Shown: positions 54,801 through 62,674, counted from the first letter of the stretch. The stretch: 64,000 bases of DNA from Trichoplusia ni (GCF_003590095.1 NC_039493.1:5518001-5582000), one strand, 5' to 3'. Numbers and translations are program-made. Notes: a model not told the origin generated them from the letters alone.

Positions 54801-57800
54801 CTCACTAAGATATAAAATCTTAGAAATGTTTATACGGTTTGTAGCTATGGATTAATTAAAGCTGTTCGTCAAATATCTAGTATTGGTCGATAAAATTTGT
54901 GGAAACACGGATTTACACGTGTAATTGAGTAGAAACGGAACCCAATTTTTTATTTTTTTGAAAAAATATTTATCTTTCTATTTTGCGCGCGGTATTGAAA
55001 ATCACACATACGAGTTATCTTTTTCTGCGAATCTCCCTTTTTTTGGTTATAGCAGTTTGGAATCACCCAACTAAATAGTAAAAAAGCATTTAAAAATAGA
55101 TTGAAAACGTTTCATTTGAAAACTAGTGTTGTTCCGCTTTATGGACTAGATTAATTGTCGTTTTATGTCAAGTAGTTACTGGCGAAGCATATCGTTGCTC
55201 ATAGTAGATTAAAGGTGCATTTTACAACACGCGCTATTCATGCTAAAAAAATTGTAGTGAAGAGTCACAATATGTTTTTTTTAATGAAGTCAATATTAAT
55301 GACACTAACAAATATTGTCTCATTATCTTTTTTTTTCAGAATCATATGTACACAATGTTATGTTACACAATATGTACACACAGACGTGTATTAACGTAGT
55401 TCCATTTACCTTTCCCTCTAAAACAAAATCGGTAAGAAGCTTTAACGAGCAACAAAGGAAACTCACCTTTATAACTACCTTCATAAGGTGCTTAATCAAA
55501 TAATTCTGTATCAGGAACGTAATATTCAGAGCAATTCCACATTGAAACCAAAACAGGTAAACTTAACCAGTTACGGAGTACGCAATTAGTCTCCGTTATA
55601 CTATATCAATATGATTGAAATGTATCATGTTAACTTAATGTAACATCGCCTTTACATATACTGACTAGATCAAAATTGATTTAACCAATGAATTGAATTA
55701 AACCCTCAATCCTTAAGGAACTGTAAAACTTGATAAATGAAAATTAGAGGAGAACTTTGGTAAACTGCAAATAGTTTTCTACTTGCTCTGAAAAATTCTA
55801 TTCAAGCTCATTCATAACACATACTTCTAAAGAAAAAAGGAAATAATTATTTCAATATAATGCTTCACCTTACGTTCCTCAGTCTAAGTTGAGTAAAACA
55901 TTAGAAACACCATCTTCCAACTTTGAAAATAGCTTGTTGAACAGAACAGGAAAACAGTTATTTCTGCCCCCAAAAACAAACTTCCAGCATTAAAGCTATT
56001 AGACACCAGAAAAGTTTTCAAAACCGCACACAAAATGATACAAATCTCGCGCCTATTTTAGCAATTTTCGCCGACTTTTGCCTTCCGTGGGCCATTCTAA
56101 CGCCGAAACAAGATAGCTAGACGAAAATTATGATTGTACTTACAATGTTTCCGAGTCGTATTTCGAGGGCCATGCGAAATCTTGCACCGAAATTCTTATG
56201 CAGATAGGTACAGTTGGGTCAACGTTTTTGACCTTGCGTGTTTCGGATGGTTGCAGTTCTTGAATACAGCAATGAATATTTACCTGTATTTTTGTGTAAG
56301 TTTCAAAAAATATCTTTTGACTGAGTTTTTTCTTTATATTGCTTTATTTAGACGAGGTCAAGACCTTGGTGACAGAATGAGTTAACTTCGTTAACTAGTA
56401 CTACTAAATTGAGTGTATTTCAAGAGGACAATAAAAAAAGTCTGCATGTCGGCATGTAAGCACCTCAGGCCAATTTTAAGCACGGCTATTGTTCTACAGG
56501 TTGTCAGAGCGGCGAGTCCAGCCCTCCTGAGGGTCATCGTCCTTGGAGCCCTCCTCATCTACTGCACTACCCTCGTGATGTATGGAAGGCCGACGGTCCT
56601 GACCTGCACCGCGAGGGTCTGGCTGCGCGAAGTCGGTTTCTGCCTCACGTATGGAGCTCTCATGTTGAAAACATGGAGGTAGGTATTCTTACAGTATAGA
56701 ATGCTGATGATGGGTATGTGTTTGGTTATATTATATGTAGTTAGTAAATGACTATAGCTTAATAGCTGTAATTAAAAAAAACAGTGTCGTTGAGGTAATT
56801 TAAGATGGAGCATTTCAAGTCTATTTTATTAAACGTTTCCTTAAAATTATAATACATCATTTAATAACACAAAATTGAAGGGTTACTCACAAGTGATCTA
56901 ATTATTTACTCAGGCCGTCATAAAAATCCAGCGAACCGTTATTAAACCTTGAATTAGGATGGGTCCCTAAACTAAGGTCCACAAACCCGCCTGTGTCTAC
57001 AAAAATACCTACGTTAACAAATCCAAAATTCAATTTTGTTGCCTTTAATGAAAGGCGAGAGAGTCATTAGCTGAAACTGGTTCATTTAAATTCGTATTTC
57101 TGACTCTAATATTCGTGGAACTGCGCAAGGAGCCTTAATGAAATAAATATTGATCAAATGTTATTTTTATGTAATCAATGTGTTAATGGTACCATCTCGG
57201 ATGACGTAGTAAAATTGTGTCATCAAAGTGTAAATCCTATGTGGGCGAACCTAATACCATTTAATAGGCACAATTTCAAACAGAATAGGGACTAAAAATA
57301 CTTTAAAAGCTTTAATCGTATCGCGACGATCAAATTCCCCAAACGTATTTTTCATCAACAACTTTTTTGAATCAACAATCTAAGTCTCATTTGAAGTAGA
57401 TAATTGGACTTGAACTTCTTAGATTGCGATCAAGTTTCTTTTAATTAGATACCAGCGGAATAAAATTGTCCTCTTGTCAAGATAAGAATCAAGTTGTCTT
57501 AAGAATTAAGGTCCTCCTGGAATATATAAATAGGAGGCATCTGTTTACAGGTCTAATTTATGGTAATTTCGTTCATTGAACATTTGCTTATTATCTGCTT
57601 TGTTTTCTGATGAAATTCGTTTTGTTGTCTTAATTAAATGTTAATGATGTCTTGATTGATGCTTGGAATCAGACATTTTTGATGACTTCATTTTGATTAA
57701 TGGGAAATAACAATTTTTATTTTTCAAAACATAAGACTTTACACCAAATCCATGGCAACTCTCAAAAACTTTTTCTCATTTTTCCAAAAACACACACATT

Positions 57801-60800
57801 TCTCACATACTGAAGTCTCATCAATTATAGAAATTACTGGTCTTGGAAAGAAAGAGTATCACTCCATCAATTTTACCTCGACTTTTTTCAACAGAATATC
57901 AGTGATATTCCAAGTGAGATCAGCGAAGGCTGTGAAGATATCAGACATGTACCTGTTACGTCGTATCGGCGTGATCGTCGGAGTGGCTTGCGTTCTGCTG
58001 GCTATTAGGACACTGGTCGCACCGCCAGCCGTCATCGTTGGAAGGACGAAGGACGACTTGAAAGCCTACCTCTGTAATACCGACTGGTGGGACCATTCAT
58101 TTACTACGTGTAAGTATTAACTTTACTTTTCATATAAAATAATAAAAATATCCAATTTTCGATCCAGATATTTTTGTTATGCTTTTATTTTTTCGTGTTG
58201 CAAAATAGACAGGCAAAAAGATATACTTGGGGTTTTTTTAAGTTTTTCTAAATATAAGTAAACAGAATTATTATAATAGCCAGATCATCGCGTCGTACAT
58301 TTCTTAGAATTTTGCAAAAACAATTAAATTATCCAAAATCTGTTTACTTAAATCCTAGCTGAAATTCGAAGTAAAATCAAAGTCGCATTTATTTTCAATT
58401 CGATATGTTTGGATCGTAATTAATCTTCAAGGATTCTCGTAAACTGCTACATTTGTGGAGTTTGGGATGCCAAATGTTGTTTGAATCCGATTATTTTAAT
58501 CGCCTCACAGATTTAATTGAAAGCTTCGTCCATTTGGGTACAATTTTTACTTTCGCTATATAGGTATATTGACCAATTATTACTCGATTCATTATTACCG
58601 ATTACTTTTTTATAAAACATCCTAAATGCTAATTGACTATATCCCTAATTTCCATTTGATAAATGTACTCTTTCGGTTCAAAAATAAGACCCGGATGCTT
58701 CAGAATATTAATCAGGCAAGGAGTTTTCATACATAAACAATAAAGCTGGAACAATAACCATAAAACACAAATCGTGTCCAACGATACAGGATCTCTCACA
58801 AACAACTTTTATTATTAAGCTTCTAATTAGTTTAATCAAACTATCTCCACTGCATTTTATAGCTAGAGTTGGGCGAGTATTATAATGTTTTCCTAGAATT
58901 CTCCAAGGATAATATCCAGTTCTGACAACGTCGGGAGGGTTAAACAATAGAGGTGGTTTAGGCATGAACGCTCCGCCGCCTTTACATTACGAACTAAGAG
59001 GTTAAGAAACTTGTATCTAGAGGGCGATACCAAAAAGTTTCATTGAAAAGGTCTATATTTGTAGAGAAGTATGTGTAGTGTATCATATCGGATTAAGAGG
59101 AACATCTTAAGCACAGTTAACTGAACCAGAAAACCCTGTTACTGTTAATCCAAATGCATTCCTTTCATCATATCTTAAGACACTCGATGAAGCTCCTTCT
59201 CAGCTGTAAGGGATCGGGAATCTATTCCCAATATATATCCCTATATTAAACTGAATAAATGGTCTGTGAATACAGATCTCATTCTGAATGCAAACCAACT
59301 GAAAAATACGACTGAAACGCAGTTAGTAGTACAGCTGGTCTCCGGACTACTTCAACGGTACTGTAATTAGCTTTTTATACTTTGAAACTAGTTCTTGTGG
59401 CTGTTGGCTTGTGCTTCATTTTATCAAAAACGAGATATCTACTATTTTTGACAGCTACTTTTGAAGTACAATTTTGTCGAAGCTATTATTTTTTTTTTGG
59501 ACGATTCGGAATTTTAATATTTGAACCGGCGGCGGCGGTGATACGATGTTAAGAGTCGATAGTTGAAAAAATATTTTCTCCGTGATTCTTAATCAAATTT
59601 TCGGTTTTTCTTATAGTAAATAATGAAAATATAATTTTACTTTCAAGTCTTACAGTAAAATAGACATGTTAACGGAACTAGGTCGGGGTGAGGTGAATAT
59701 GACGTAAGACTAATACGGAGAAAATTTTCGAGCGTCTCTTTTGCACCTAGACTAATTAGGTAGACAAGGAATCATAATAACGTAGATTTGTGTTTAGTAT
59801 TTGGGTTTTTTAACATTAAAGCAAACTTATTCCAGTACCGGAAAATATATTCCTGAATACACAATTTTTGAAAAACGTTTTCCTCCCGCCTATTTATTGC
59901 TATCGCCAGACCATTTCTGGACCCCACTGGACTCCTCAATTTTGAGCTTACGCGGTAACGGATAGTATATTGGATAGCAAAAGATTTTTATCTTGCAATA
60001 AGAGTAACGTGACGTCAGTAAACCTACAAAGTCATTACTAGACTTCGGTGCTTAGTAATTTTGTATAGTCTGTATGGCTTTCAAAATACAATTTCAAGTG
60101 TGTGCTTATTTAGTAAAAGTAAAAATGTTTCATTCTAATTTAGCTTTGTTAGGGCTATTTTATAAACCTTTTATACTGATACCATTTTTTCTGTAAATAT
60201 AGGGGCTATAAACCTTTTGTTTAAAAGGGTAAATTGTAATTTGGGACCTAACTCAAATGAAAAATTTAATGAGTTCTAAATTGTGTTCTTTTCTAAGTAT
60301 TTATGATAAAGCTTTAATATTAAATTGCTGGATTAAATAATGATGACATTTTCTTTTCTCTCTTTTATTTGCCTATAAAAAAAGAGGCGTGAGAGCAGCA
60401 CCAAAATGAATTCAATAAACGGGGTTCTTGATTAAATAGATACTGGAAAGAGAAGACGTGTAAAAAAAACACAAGTCTTGAAATAAATATCTATTTATAC
60501 ATTTTCAGGTCATGCCTACAGAATTATTTAATTTGAACCTAATTTTTCACAACTTCATATGCGATTCTTTTATTTTCTGTTTCTTTTGACCAGTGGAGGT
60601 GATATTCTTGATGTGGGGTATAAGGCTCTGCATCATGGTCAGGAAAGCGCCTTCAGAGTTCAACGAGAGCCGGTTTATCTCCATGGCGATATACAACGAG
60701 TTCCTTCTCTCCGTCTTCCTTAATATATCCATGTAAGTATATGCCATTAAATTTGTATTTTTCTATGCCAGTTTCTACACCCTAAAATGTTCTTAGATTC

Positions 60801-62674
60801 AGGATTTAGAATAATGTTTTGCTAATTGATTGCATTTGTTGATGCCCTCTTTTGGATTCATGAATCTAAAAGTTATGATTCCAATAGTTGACCATTTAAT
60901 AATATTGAACTACTCAATCCCGATCGAGGAACATTTCCATACCTACATAAATATCACTCTACTCGATTTTGTTTTCAGCATTTTGCTCAAAGTGTTAAAA
61001 GTTTACCTCAGCTTTATTATTGAAACCTTGATGAAAATTTAGCTTCAATAGATTTTGAACAAATTTCGAAACGAGATAGTTCGTGAAGGTTAGTAGCTAA
61101 CGACAGAAAGTTGAGAGCACGGAACTCATTAAACTATTGTGTTAGTTTGGCTGCGCGCACAAGCAATTTATTTTGGAGAGGTTACGGCTATACGTGGCTC
61201 TGTACTTATACGTGGCTGAGTAGTTTGACAGGGTAATTAGTTTGAGGGATGCTCGATGACGGGCTAAAAGTTATTCAAATACATTACGTTCATGTTTGCC
61301 TTTTTGAATTTTCATTTGACCTATGAGTGAAACAATGGTGAAGATAGATTGAATTTTATTAGAAATACTGTGTGGAATACTGCTAGTGTAACTACTAGCA
61401 GTAAATAACAATTTATAACAGCAGTAAGAATAAATTATTGAACGTCTAGCTTTCTCTAAGAAAGTCCTTTCCGATTCAGAGTTACTATAAATTTTCATGT
61501 GCCAGTAAAACAGCAAGATTTAGTACATTTTAAGAATGAACTAGATTTCTAGACAATTGACTCCACATTCAGGGTTTTATCCTCCTTTGGACTTCATGAA
61601 TACTGGTAGCCTACTTTATGGTTCATAAAATAATTTTCCATTTCAAGTTTCTCCGAATTCCTTTCACGTTGTTACCATTTCATTTCAAAGTCTCGAGTGA
61701 CCTTTTTAAAGAAGCAAGTTTGTAAGAAATGCAGTAAAATTAATTTAGCACTGATCGAGAGCAATGAAAAATAAACGAAGGAATTGAAATCAGAGATGTT
61801 CTGAGAGTGCTCAATGAGATTCAATCAGGCAAGCATCAAAGATAAAAACTAAGCCAGTATCAAAAGTATGAAGTCACATTAAAGTATTGGTTCGAAGTGG
61901 AACACTAATAAATTAACTGAAGAAGTTTTGAAAGTTCTTGATAAAGCGCAGGAACTGAGTGAAACAATGATTGTGTTGTGCGATTCCATTTCTTGGCAAC
62001 TTATAGTGCATAGTTTCAAGTCAGTGTTGTTTCAAATTTTTCCGTGCAATCTGTAAATGGGAAAAGTTTGAGTGTCAACTGCTTATCGTTAGGGAAGTCG
62101 TGTGTGGAACTATTGTGACCTATTTGTAATGTCTTTTACATTTACTAGCCTTTTATTTACCTTTTATACTGTACTTTCAGTTAACCTTGTAAAGTAAATG
62201 CTAACTGCTAATGCTAACTGAGCAAAGAGAAGGTTACATCGAAAGTATGTAATATTGATTTTTCCTTTGGAAAAGCACATAGTTTTTCCATTTTGAAATT
62301 CAAATAATCTTTATTTTGATAGTAACTATCGTGAGAATGAATCATTATTAAATGATGTAACGGTTTACTCACGTATTCGGGGTATAATGCGGTAGGATCG
62401 AGCGTGTCGACTCGCGATCCCACTGCGTCTGCTAATGATTAAGGACTCCGGTTGGGTACGAAACTAGTCGGGCTACCCCGATAAATACGCGTGAGTAAAC
62501 CATTACATCATTTAATTACAAATAATCTTTGTTTGAAGTTAAATATTAATACTGATCCTATTTTCCAGGTTATTCCTCCAATCTCCAGCGAACCCTGACC
62601 TCCTGTACATAATATTCTTCTGCCACACGCAGCTCACCGTGACTTTGCTGCTCTGCTTTATCTTTGGGAGCAAG
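18062..62674 (+). CDS. CG31760-like: GPR158/CG31760-like class C GPCR, partial gene, nine exons
   Basis: Joined exons 18062-18820, 24895-25078, 30549-30672, 47627-47770, 49457-49657, 56500-56678, 57895-58109, 60594-60732 and 62569-62674 give one open frame of 683 residues; every intron is GT/AG and every phase matches. Seen: a Cache-like ectodomain (residues about 1-340) with W282-S-K-P-Y-Y-D288 and G-T-S-G-I-D-I-D-L (315-323); ten N-X-S/T sites; EGF-like cysteines (about 345-433); seven hydrophobic segments near 442-464, 479-498, 508-530, 553-573, 602-621, 631-652 and 660-682; the usual class C cysteine pair, C506 before TM3 and C590 in loop 2. Family knowledge: GPR158 is a plasma-membrane receptor whose Cache domain binds glycine and which works with RGS7-Gbeta5. 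Glycine binding here is inference. The signal-peptide exon and the C-terminal tail are missing. Exon splits such as KTW-R-ISVIF across the sixth intron keep conserved class C motifs whole, which supports the junctions. Confidence 0.9.
21731..21833. mobile_element. Possible 103-bp MITE
   Basis: CTTATTTATCGGTGTCGCC (21731-21749) is matched by GGCGATACCGATAAATAAG (21815-21833) in inverted orientation, 18 of 19 positions. The inside contains a smaller CCTGA/TCAGG hairpin. No clear target duplication is seen and no second copy is in the window. Confidence 0.55.
22006..22269 (+). mobile_element. Full-length tRNA-derived SINE with poly-A tail
   Basis: Head GGGCCTGTTGGTCTAGTGG with box A (TGGTCTAGTGGTTAG, 22013-22027) and box B (GGGTTCGATTCCC) ending GCCCAGG; a body of about 170 bases containing GATGAGCATGATCATTTG and CATAACACAAGCTCTGC; then A22 at 22248-22269. 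It is nearly the same as the reverse copy at 63750-63987, so the family was active recently. The tRNA-like head differs from that of the other SINE family. Confidence 0.93.
24055..24340 (+). repeat. Retroelement-tail repeat, family 4, ending in (AAAC)n
   Basis: Starts TACTAGCTGTTGTTCGCGAC and contains GGTTTATAGCCTAAAGCCTT and GGACCAGTAGTTCCTGAGAT before an (AAAC)n tract at 24271-24306 and CTCTTCAGCTTTATATATTAG. I recognise this as an abundant lepidopteran repeat, probably a LINE or SINE 3' end because it closes with a microsatellite. Confidence 0.75.
24895..25078 (+). CDS. CG31760-like: Receptor exon B: Cache core
   Basis: Acceptor CTGTTCCAG; donor GTAAGT at 25079. Residues 253-313 plus a split Lys. 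It contains W-S-K-P-Y-Y-D-C followed by M-L-T-Y-T-V-P-F-F-G, the canonical order of the second half of a Cache module (W..PYyD, then TysvP, then the GV.giDi strand in the next exon). Two more N-glycosylation sequons, NDT and NGT, are present. The GC content is clearly higher than in the flanking introns. Confidence 0.9.
25193..25265. repeat. Hairpin with a 26-bp perfect stem
   Basis: Arms 25201-25226 and 25232-25257 are exact inverted copies (ends AATTTTGTAG/CTACAAAATT) with the 5-base loop TATCT. After a 3x3 mismatch the stem goes on for five pairs (AGTGA/TCACT). It lies in receptor intron B-C, 115 bases after exon B. No similar copy is seen elsewhere in the window. Confidence 0.93.
29425..29575 (+). 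mobile_element. Degenerate tRNA-derived SINE
   Basis: Box A-like TTTAGCCGAGTGATACAGG (29429-29447), and further on GGGATCCACGTGTGTTTGTCC and TGCATGTGACTTGAATG, the body of the SINE family seen at 49671 and 51601. The box B region is replaced by unrelated-looking sequence, so this is an old copy. Confidence 0.65.
29765..29960 (+). repeat. Retroelement-like fragment, family 3
   Basis: CCCGCTGCTGGGCATAGGCC at 29778, then TTTCTCACGATGTTTTCCTT at 29869 and a GACAGCGTTGAGATAG segment, the usual order of this LINE-tail-like repeat. It is the longest copy of the family in the window. Confidence 0.6.
30171..30505 (+). repeat. Dispersed repeat family 1, copy with duplicated head
   Basis: Same sequence as 14366-14705. 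At its 5' edge a 21-base segment (CTAAGCACCAGTGTTTTACA and one more A) occurs twice, at 30171 and 30205, so the head was duplicated. It ends about 45 bp before receptor exon C. Confidence 0.82.
30549..30672 (+). CDS. CG31760-like: Receptor exon C: end of Cache, start of Cys-rich region
   Basis: Acceptor TTCCTAG; donor GTAAGT at 30673. Residues 314-355. Starts with G-T-S-G-I-D-I-D-L-R-R, the terminal Cache strand whose Asp often contacts the ligand in dCache domains, then runs into D-K-C-K-K-K-T-T-E, which continues without a break into C-V-P-V-P-G of the next exon. It lies about 45 bp after the tail of a dispersed repeat (30171-30505), so the insertion came close to the acceptor without disturbing it. 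Confidence 0.88.
35470..35530 (+). repeat. Retroelement-like fragment, family 3
   Basis: CGTCCACTGCTGGACATAGG at 35479 followed by CTTCCCACGAGTCGC. Short but close to the common core. Confidence 0.55.
37949..37988. repeat. Hairpin with a 17-bp stem, one mismatch
   Basis: GGTGCATTATGTAGCGC (37949-37965), loop AAAACA, GCGCTTCATAATGCACC (37972-37988). It is about 370 bases upstream of the tRNA-Ala gene. Confidence 0.85.
38362..38434 (+). tRNA. tRNA-Ala: tRNA-Ala (anticodon AGC)
   Basis: A 73-base cloverleaf reads cleanly. The acceptor stem GGGGGCG pairs with CGCCTCC and includes the G3-U70 wobble pair that identifies alanine tRNAs. Then come D-stem GCTC/GAGC, anticodon stem CTCGC/GCGAG around the loop TTAGCAT with AGC, five-base variable loop AGGTA, T-stem CCGGG/CCCGG and discriminator A73. 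No CCA is encoded, as expected in eukaryotes. Internal box A and box B promoters for RNA polymerase III are intact. A TTTT at 38457-38460 and a longer T run at about 38488 can serve as terminators. There is no A-rich tail, so it looks like a true gene rather than a SINE. It lies in the receptor's third intron on the same strand. Confidence 0.97.
40313..40364. repeat. Hairpin with a 24-bp perfect stem
   Basis: Arms 40313-40336 and 40341-40364 are exact inverted copies (AGCTTGGGTTATAAG.../...CTTATAACCCAAGCT) with the 4-base loop TTAT. It lies in the 17-kb intron. No mismatch has accumulated, which suggests a recent origin. Confidence 0.93.
44531..44700 (-). repeat. Dispersed repeat family 2, minus strand
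   Basis: Reads TAGGGTTACGTATCTAAAGG, then ACCTATTACTGAGGCCCTGC and CTGATAGCAAGATAGTTAGA, the reverse-complement order of family 2. It is decayed. Confidence 0.6.
45811..45885 (-). repeat. Retroelement-like fragment, family 3, minus strand
   Basis: GGCCTATGTCCAACAGTGAT (45851-45870) is the reverse complement of the same core, preceded by GTCGCGCTGGAGAAATTATG. Confidence 0.55.
46940..47070 (-). repeat. Dispersed repeat family 2 fragment, minus strand
   Basis: ACCCTATTACTGAGTCACCG, then ACGAACCATGAATGTCAGAT and TGCTGCTGCTATACTAGC match family 2 read backwards. Degenerate. Confidence 0.55.
47627..47770 (+). CDS. CG31760-like: Receptor exon D: EGF-like segment
   Basis: Acceptor TTTGTTGCAG; donor GTGAGT at 47771. 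Exactly 48 codons, phase 0 on both sides (residues 356-403). It reads C-V-P-V-P-G-L-G-F, then R-G-S-Y-R-C-V-C, then G-F-Y-F-P, the EGF-like pattern that follows the Cache domain in GPR158/179. It ends with two sequons (NTT, NGS) and an acidic stretch (D-I-E-E-E-Y-E). It follows the longest intron in the window, about 17 kb. Confidence 0.9.
47771..49456 (+). other. Receptor intron D-E (1.7 kb)
   Basis: Non-coding, AT-rich. Apart from a degenerate retroelement-tail fragment at about 48940-49125 nothing is recognised. Confidence 0.7.
48940..49125 (-). repeat. Degenerate retroelement-tail fragment
   Basis: GAGCCCGCAACAGCTAGTTA at its right end and ACTTCTGGACGAATTAAGAC inside recall, in reverse, the borders of the family at 24.06 kb. 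Strongly decayed. Confidence 0.4.
49457..49657 (+). CDS. CG31760-like: Receptor exon E: Cys-rich linker and TM1
   Basis: Acceptor CCTATTCAG; donor GTAAGTATT at 49658. Exactly 67 codons, phase 0 (residues 404-470). Five cysteines within 417-433 (CLPC, GCEAC, then SPC) match the short stalk that joins the ectodomain to TM1 in class C receptors. TM1 is about 442-464. A tRNA-derived SINE begins roughly 13 bp past the exon end. Reading past the donor would run into the SINE and reach a stop at 49904. Confidence 0.9.
49671..49880 (+). mobile_element. tRNA-derived SINE just after the exon E donor
   Basis: Same family as 51601-51805: box A-like ACCGAGTGGTTGAGG, box B GGTTCGATACCC (49732-49743), the body GATCCACGGATGCTTGTTCTG, and AACGTCTGTGAAACC near the end. 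It starts roughly 13 bp after exon E; the donor GTAAGTATT is intact. Confidence 0.85.
50341..50400 (+). mobile_element. SINE fragment with a box B remnant
   Basis: GGTCGTGAGCTCGAATCTCG (50371-50390) resembles a tRNA T-arm/box B, preceded by a decayed head. There is no clear body behind it, so it is probably a degenerate tRNA-derived fragment. Confidence 0.45.
50768..50872 (+). mobile_element. tRNA-derived SINE, 5' part (split by Harbinger)
   Basis: Aligns with the SINE at 51601-51805: a degenerate tRNA-like head (ACTGTGTGCAACGTGTCGTAA) and then the body with CACAAATGCTTGT. It stops at the TAA where the transposon enters. The box B is decayed, so this copy is old. Confidence 0.8.
50873..50896 (+). 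repeat. Harbinger left terminal inverted repeat
   Basis: 24 bases identical to the reverse complement of 54347-54370. The flanking TAA at 50870-50872 matches the one after the right end. Confidence 0.95.
51228..52629 (+). CDS. Harbinger Myb/SANT-like DNA-binding protein
   Basis: Four exons (51228-51504, 51866-52032, 52106-52228, 52330-52629), all GT/AG with matching phases, give 288 residues and a TGA stop at 52627-52629. Residues about 8-80 (F-T-T-H-E-K-E-L-L-I-E-L, then G-W-K-K-L-A, later L-K-T-C-W-D-N-I-K) form a Myb/SANT-like trihelix domain. The middle is Pro/Asp-rich and low in structure. The last 50 or so residues are a charged coiled coil (E-E-I-L-R-E-Q-L-K-Q-E-K). Family knowledge: the Myb-like partner of Harbinger transposases binds the element ends and helps bring the transposase into the nucleus. 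The start is the first ATG, followed by a basic M-S-K-K-T-R. The frame is intact even though a SINE occupies intron 1. A host-gene origin is unlikely given its position between the inverted repeats. Confidence 0.88.
51601..51805 (+). mobile_element. tRNA-derived SINE inside the Harbinger element
   Basis: tRNA-like head with box A (TAGCCGAGTGGTTAAGG, 51607-51623) and a good box B (GGGTTCGATTCCC, 51659-51671), followed by the family body ATTCACAAATGCTTGTTCTG and a tail ending near CAATAGTCGTTTTTAAAAAG. The head resembles Leu/Ser-type tRNAs. It lies in intron 1 of the Myb-like gene (51505-51865), leaving the splice sites intact. It is the best preserved copy of this family in the window. Confidence 0.88.
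52834..54187 (-). pseudogene. Harbinger DDE transposase (HARBI1-like), frameshifted
   Basis: Two exons on the minus strand: 54187-53970 (ATG start, M-D-A-A-Y-N-F) and 53736-52834, joined by a GTAAGT donor and TTTCAG acceptor that split an Arg codon. The N-terminal part has the helical S-P-I-N-Q-L-L-L-T-L-R-Y-Y-A-T-G region of this family. Downstream are the DDE residues: D in G-A-L-D-C-T-H (codon 53479-53481), D in A-D-S-G-Y (53248-53250) and E in N-P-V-E-R-M-F-G (53140-53142). Between them, at a run of seven T on the coding strand (53517-53523), the frame shifts: family similarity moves from one frame to another exactly there, as if one T had been lost. Apart from this the gene looks complete. 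A homopolymer error in the assembly is an alternative explanation. Confidence 0.88.
54347..54370 (-). repeat. Harbinger right terminal inverted repeat
   Basis: Reverse complement of the left end over 24 bases, followed by TAA (54371-54373). The SINE sequence then resumes directly, so the insertion boundary is exact. Confidence 0.95.
54371..54455 (+). mobile_element. tRNA-derived SINE, 3' part (split by Harbinger)
   Basis: Continues the SINE broken at 50872: GTGTCTTTGTGCATGTG, a GTTTGCGAAA segment and an end resembling CCAATAGTTGTT, matching the order in the copies at 49671 and 51601. Together the two parts make one SINE with the transposon inside. Confidence 0.8.
56500..56678 (+). CDS. CG31760-like: Receptor exon F: TM2 and TM3
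   Basis: Acceptor TTGTTCTACAG; donor GTAGGT at 56679. Residues 471-529 plus two bases of Arg530. Starts V-V-R-A-A-S-P-A-L-L-R, a class C loop 1/TM2 motif (compare the V-x-A-S-S-P of other family C receptors). TM2 is about 479-498, C506 is the conserved extracellular cysteine, and TM3 ends in A-L-M-L-K-T-W-R. Confidence 0.92.
56679..57894 (+). other. Receptor intron F-G (1.2 kb)
   Basis: AT-rich intron; no repeats, RNA genes or coding potential recognised. Confidence 0.7.
57895..58109 (+). CDS. CG31760-like: Receptor exon G: intracellular loop 2, TM4, loop 2
   Basis: I chose the acceptor TTTTTTCAACAG (ends 57894) because it rebuilds K-T-W-R-I-S-V-I-F, the class C motif at the TM3/intracellular loop 2 border. 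A later AG at 57914-57915 would break it. Donor GTAAGT at 58110. Residues 531-601. Contains basic loop 2, TM4 about 553-573, and C590, the likely disulfide partner of C506. Confidence 0.88.
58110..60593 (+). other. Receptor intron G-H (2.5 kb)
   Basis: AT-rich intron; no coding potential or known repeat recognised. A short GC-rich run (GGCGGCGGCGG-like) lies at about 59527-59537. Confidence 0.65.
60594..60732 (+). CDS. CG31760-like: Receptor exon H: TM5 and most of TM6
   Basis: Acceptor TCTTTTGACCAG; donor GTAAGT at 60733. Residues 602-647 plus two bases of Met648. TM5 is about 602-617, followed by V-R-K-A-P-S-E-F-N-E, the short third intracellular loop characteristic of GPR158-like receptors, and then TM6 starting F-I-S-M-A-I-Y-N-E. 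Confidence 0.9.
60733..62568 (+). other. Receptor intron H-I (1.8 kb)
   Basis: AT-rich intron. Its 3' end holds most of the inverted-repeat element at 62301-62534, which stops about 34 bp before the exon I acceptor. Nothing else is recognised. Confidence 0.7.
62301..62534. mobile_element. Small element with long internal inverted repeat
   Basis: Two arms, AAATGATGTAACGGTTTACTCACG (start 62350; core GGTTTACTCACG) and CGTGAGTAAACCATTACATCATTT (ending 62514; core CGTGAGTAAACC), face each other about 100 bases apart, each with a GGGGTA/TACCCCG motif inside. The element is bounded by near-identical direct repeats CAAATAATCTTTATTT (62301) and CAAATAATCTTTGTTT (62519). A related copy with most of the middle missing is at 7866-7986. 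Class unknown: the arms suggest a MITE, the long direct repeats a retroposed element. Confidence 0.7.
62569..62674 (+). CDS. CG31760-like: Receptor exon I: end of TM6 and TM7
   Basis: Acceptor CTATTTTCCAG; donor GTAGGC at 62675. Residues 648-683. Short extracellular loop 3 (Q-S-P-A-N-P-D), then TM7 with C-H-T-Q-L-T-V-T-L-L-L, ending F-G-S-K. A second possible donor (GTAAGG at 62684) would add three in-frame codons (V-G-T). The cytoplasmic tail must be encoded beyond the window; no further coding exon is evident up to 64000. Confidence 0.9.

Larger units (their letters stand above)
49658..56499 (+). other. Receptor intron E-F (6.8 kb), transposon-loaded
   Basis: More than half is mobile DNA: a SINE at 49671-49880, a SINE fragment at 50341-50400, an older SINE split by a Harbinger transposon (50768-54455), and a SINE inside the transposon. 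From 54456 to 56499 I see nothing recognisable. Confidence 0.8.

Noticed and set aside
57914..57915. Alternative acceptor AG for receptor exon G
   Set aside because: It would destroy the conserved K-T-W-R-I-S-V-I-F segment and shift the join; the AG at 57893-57894 keeps it.
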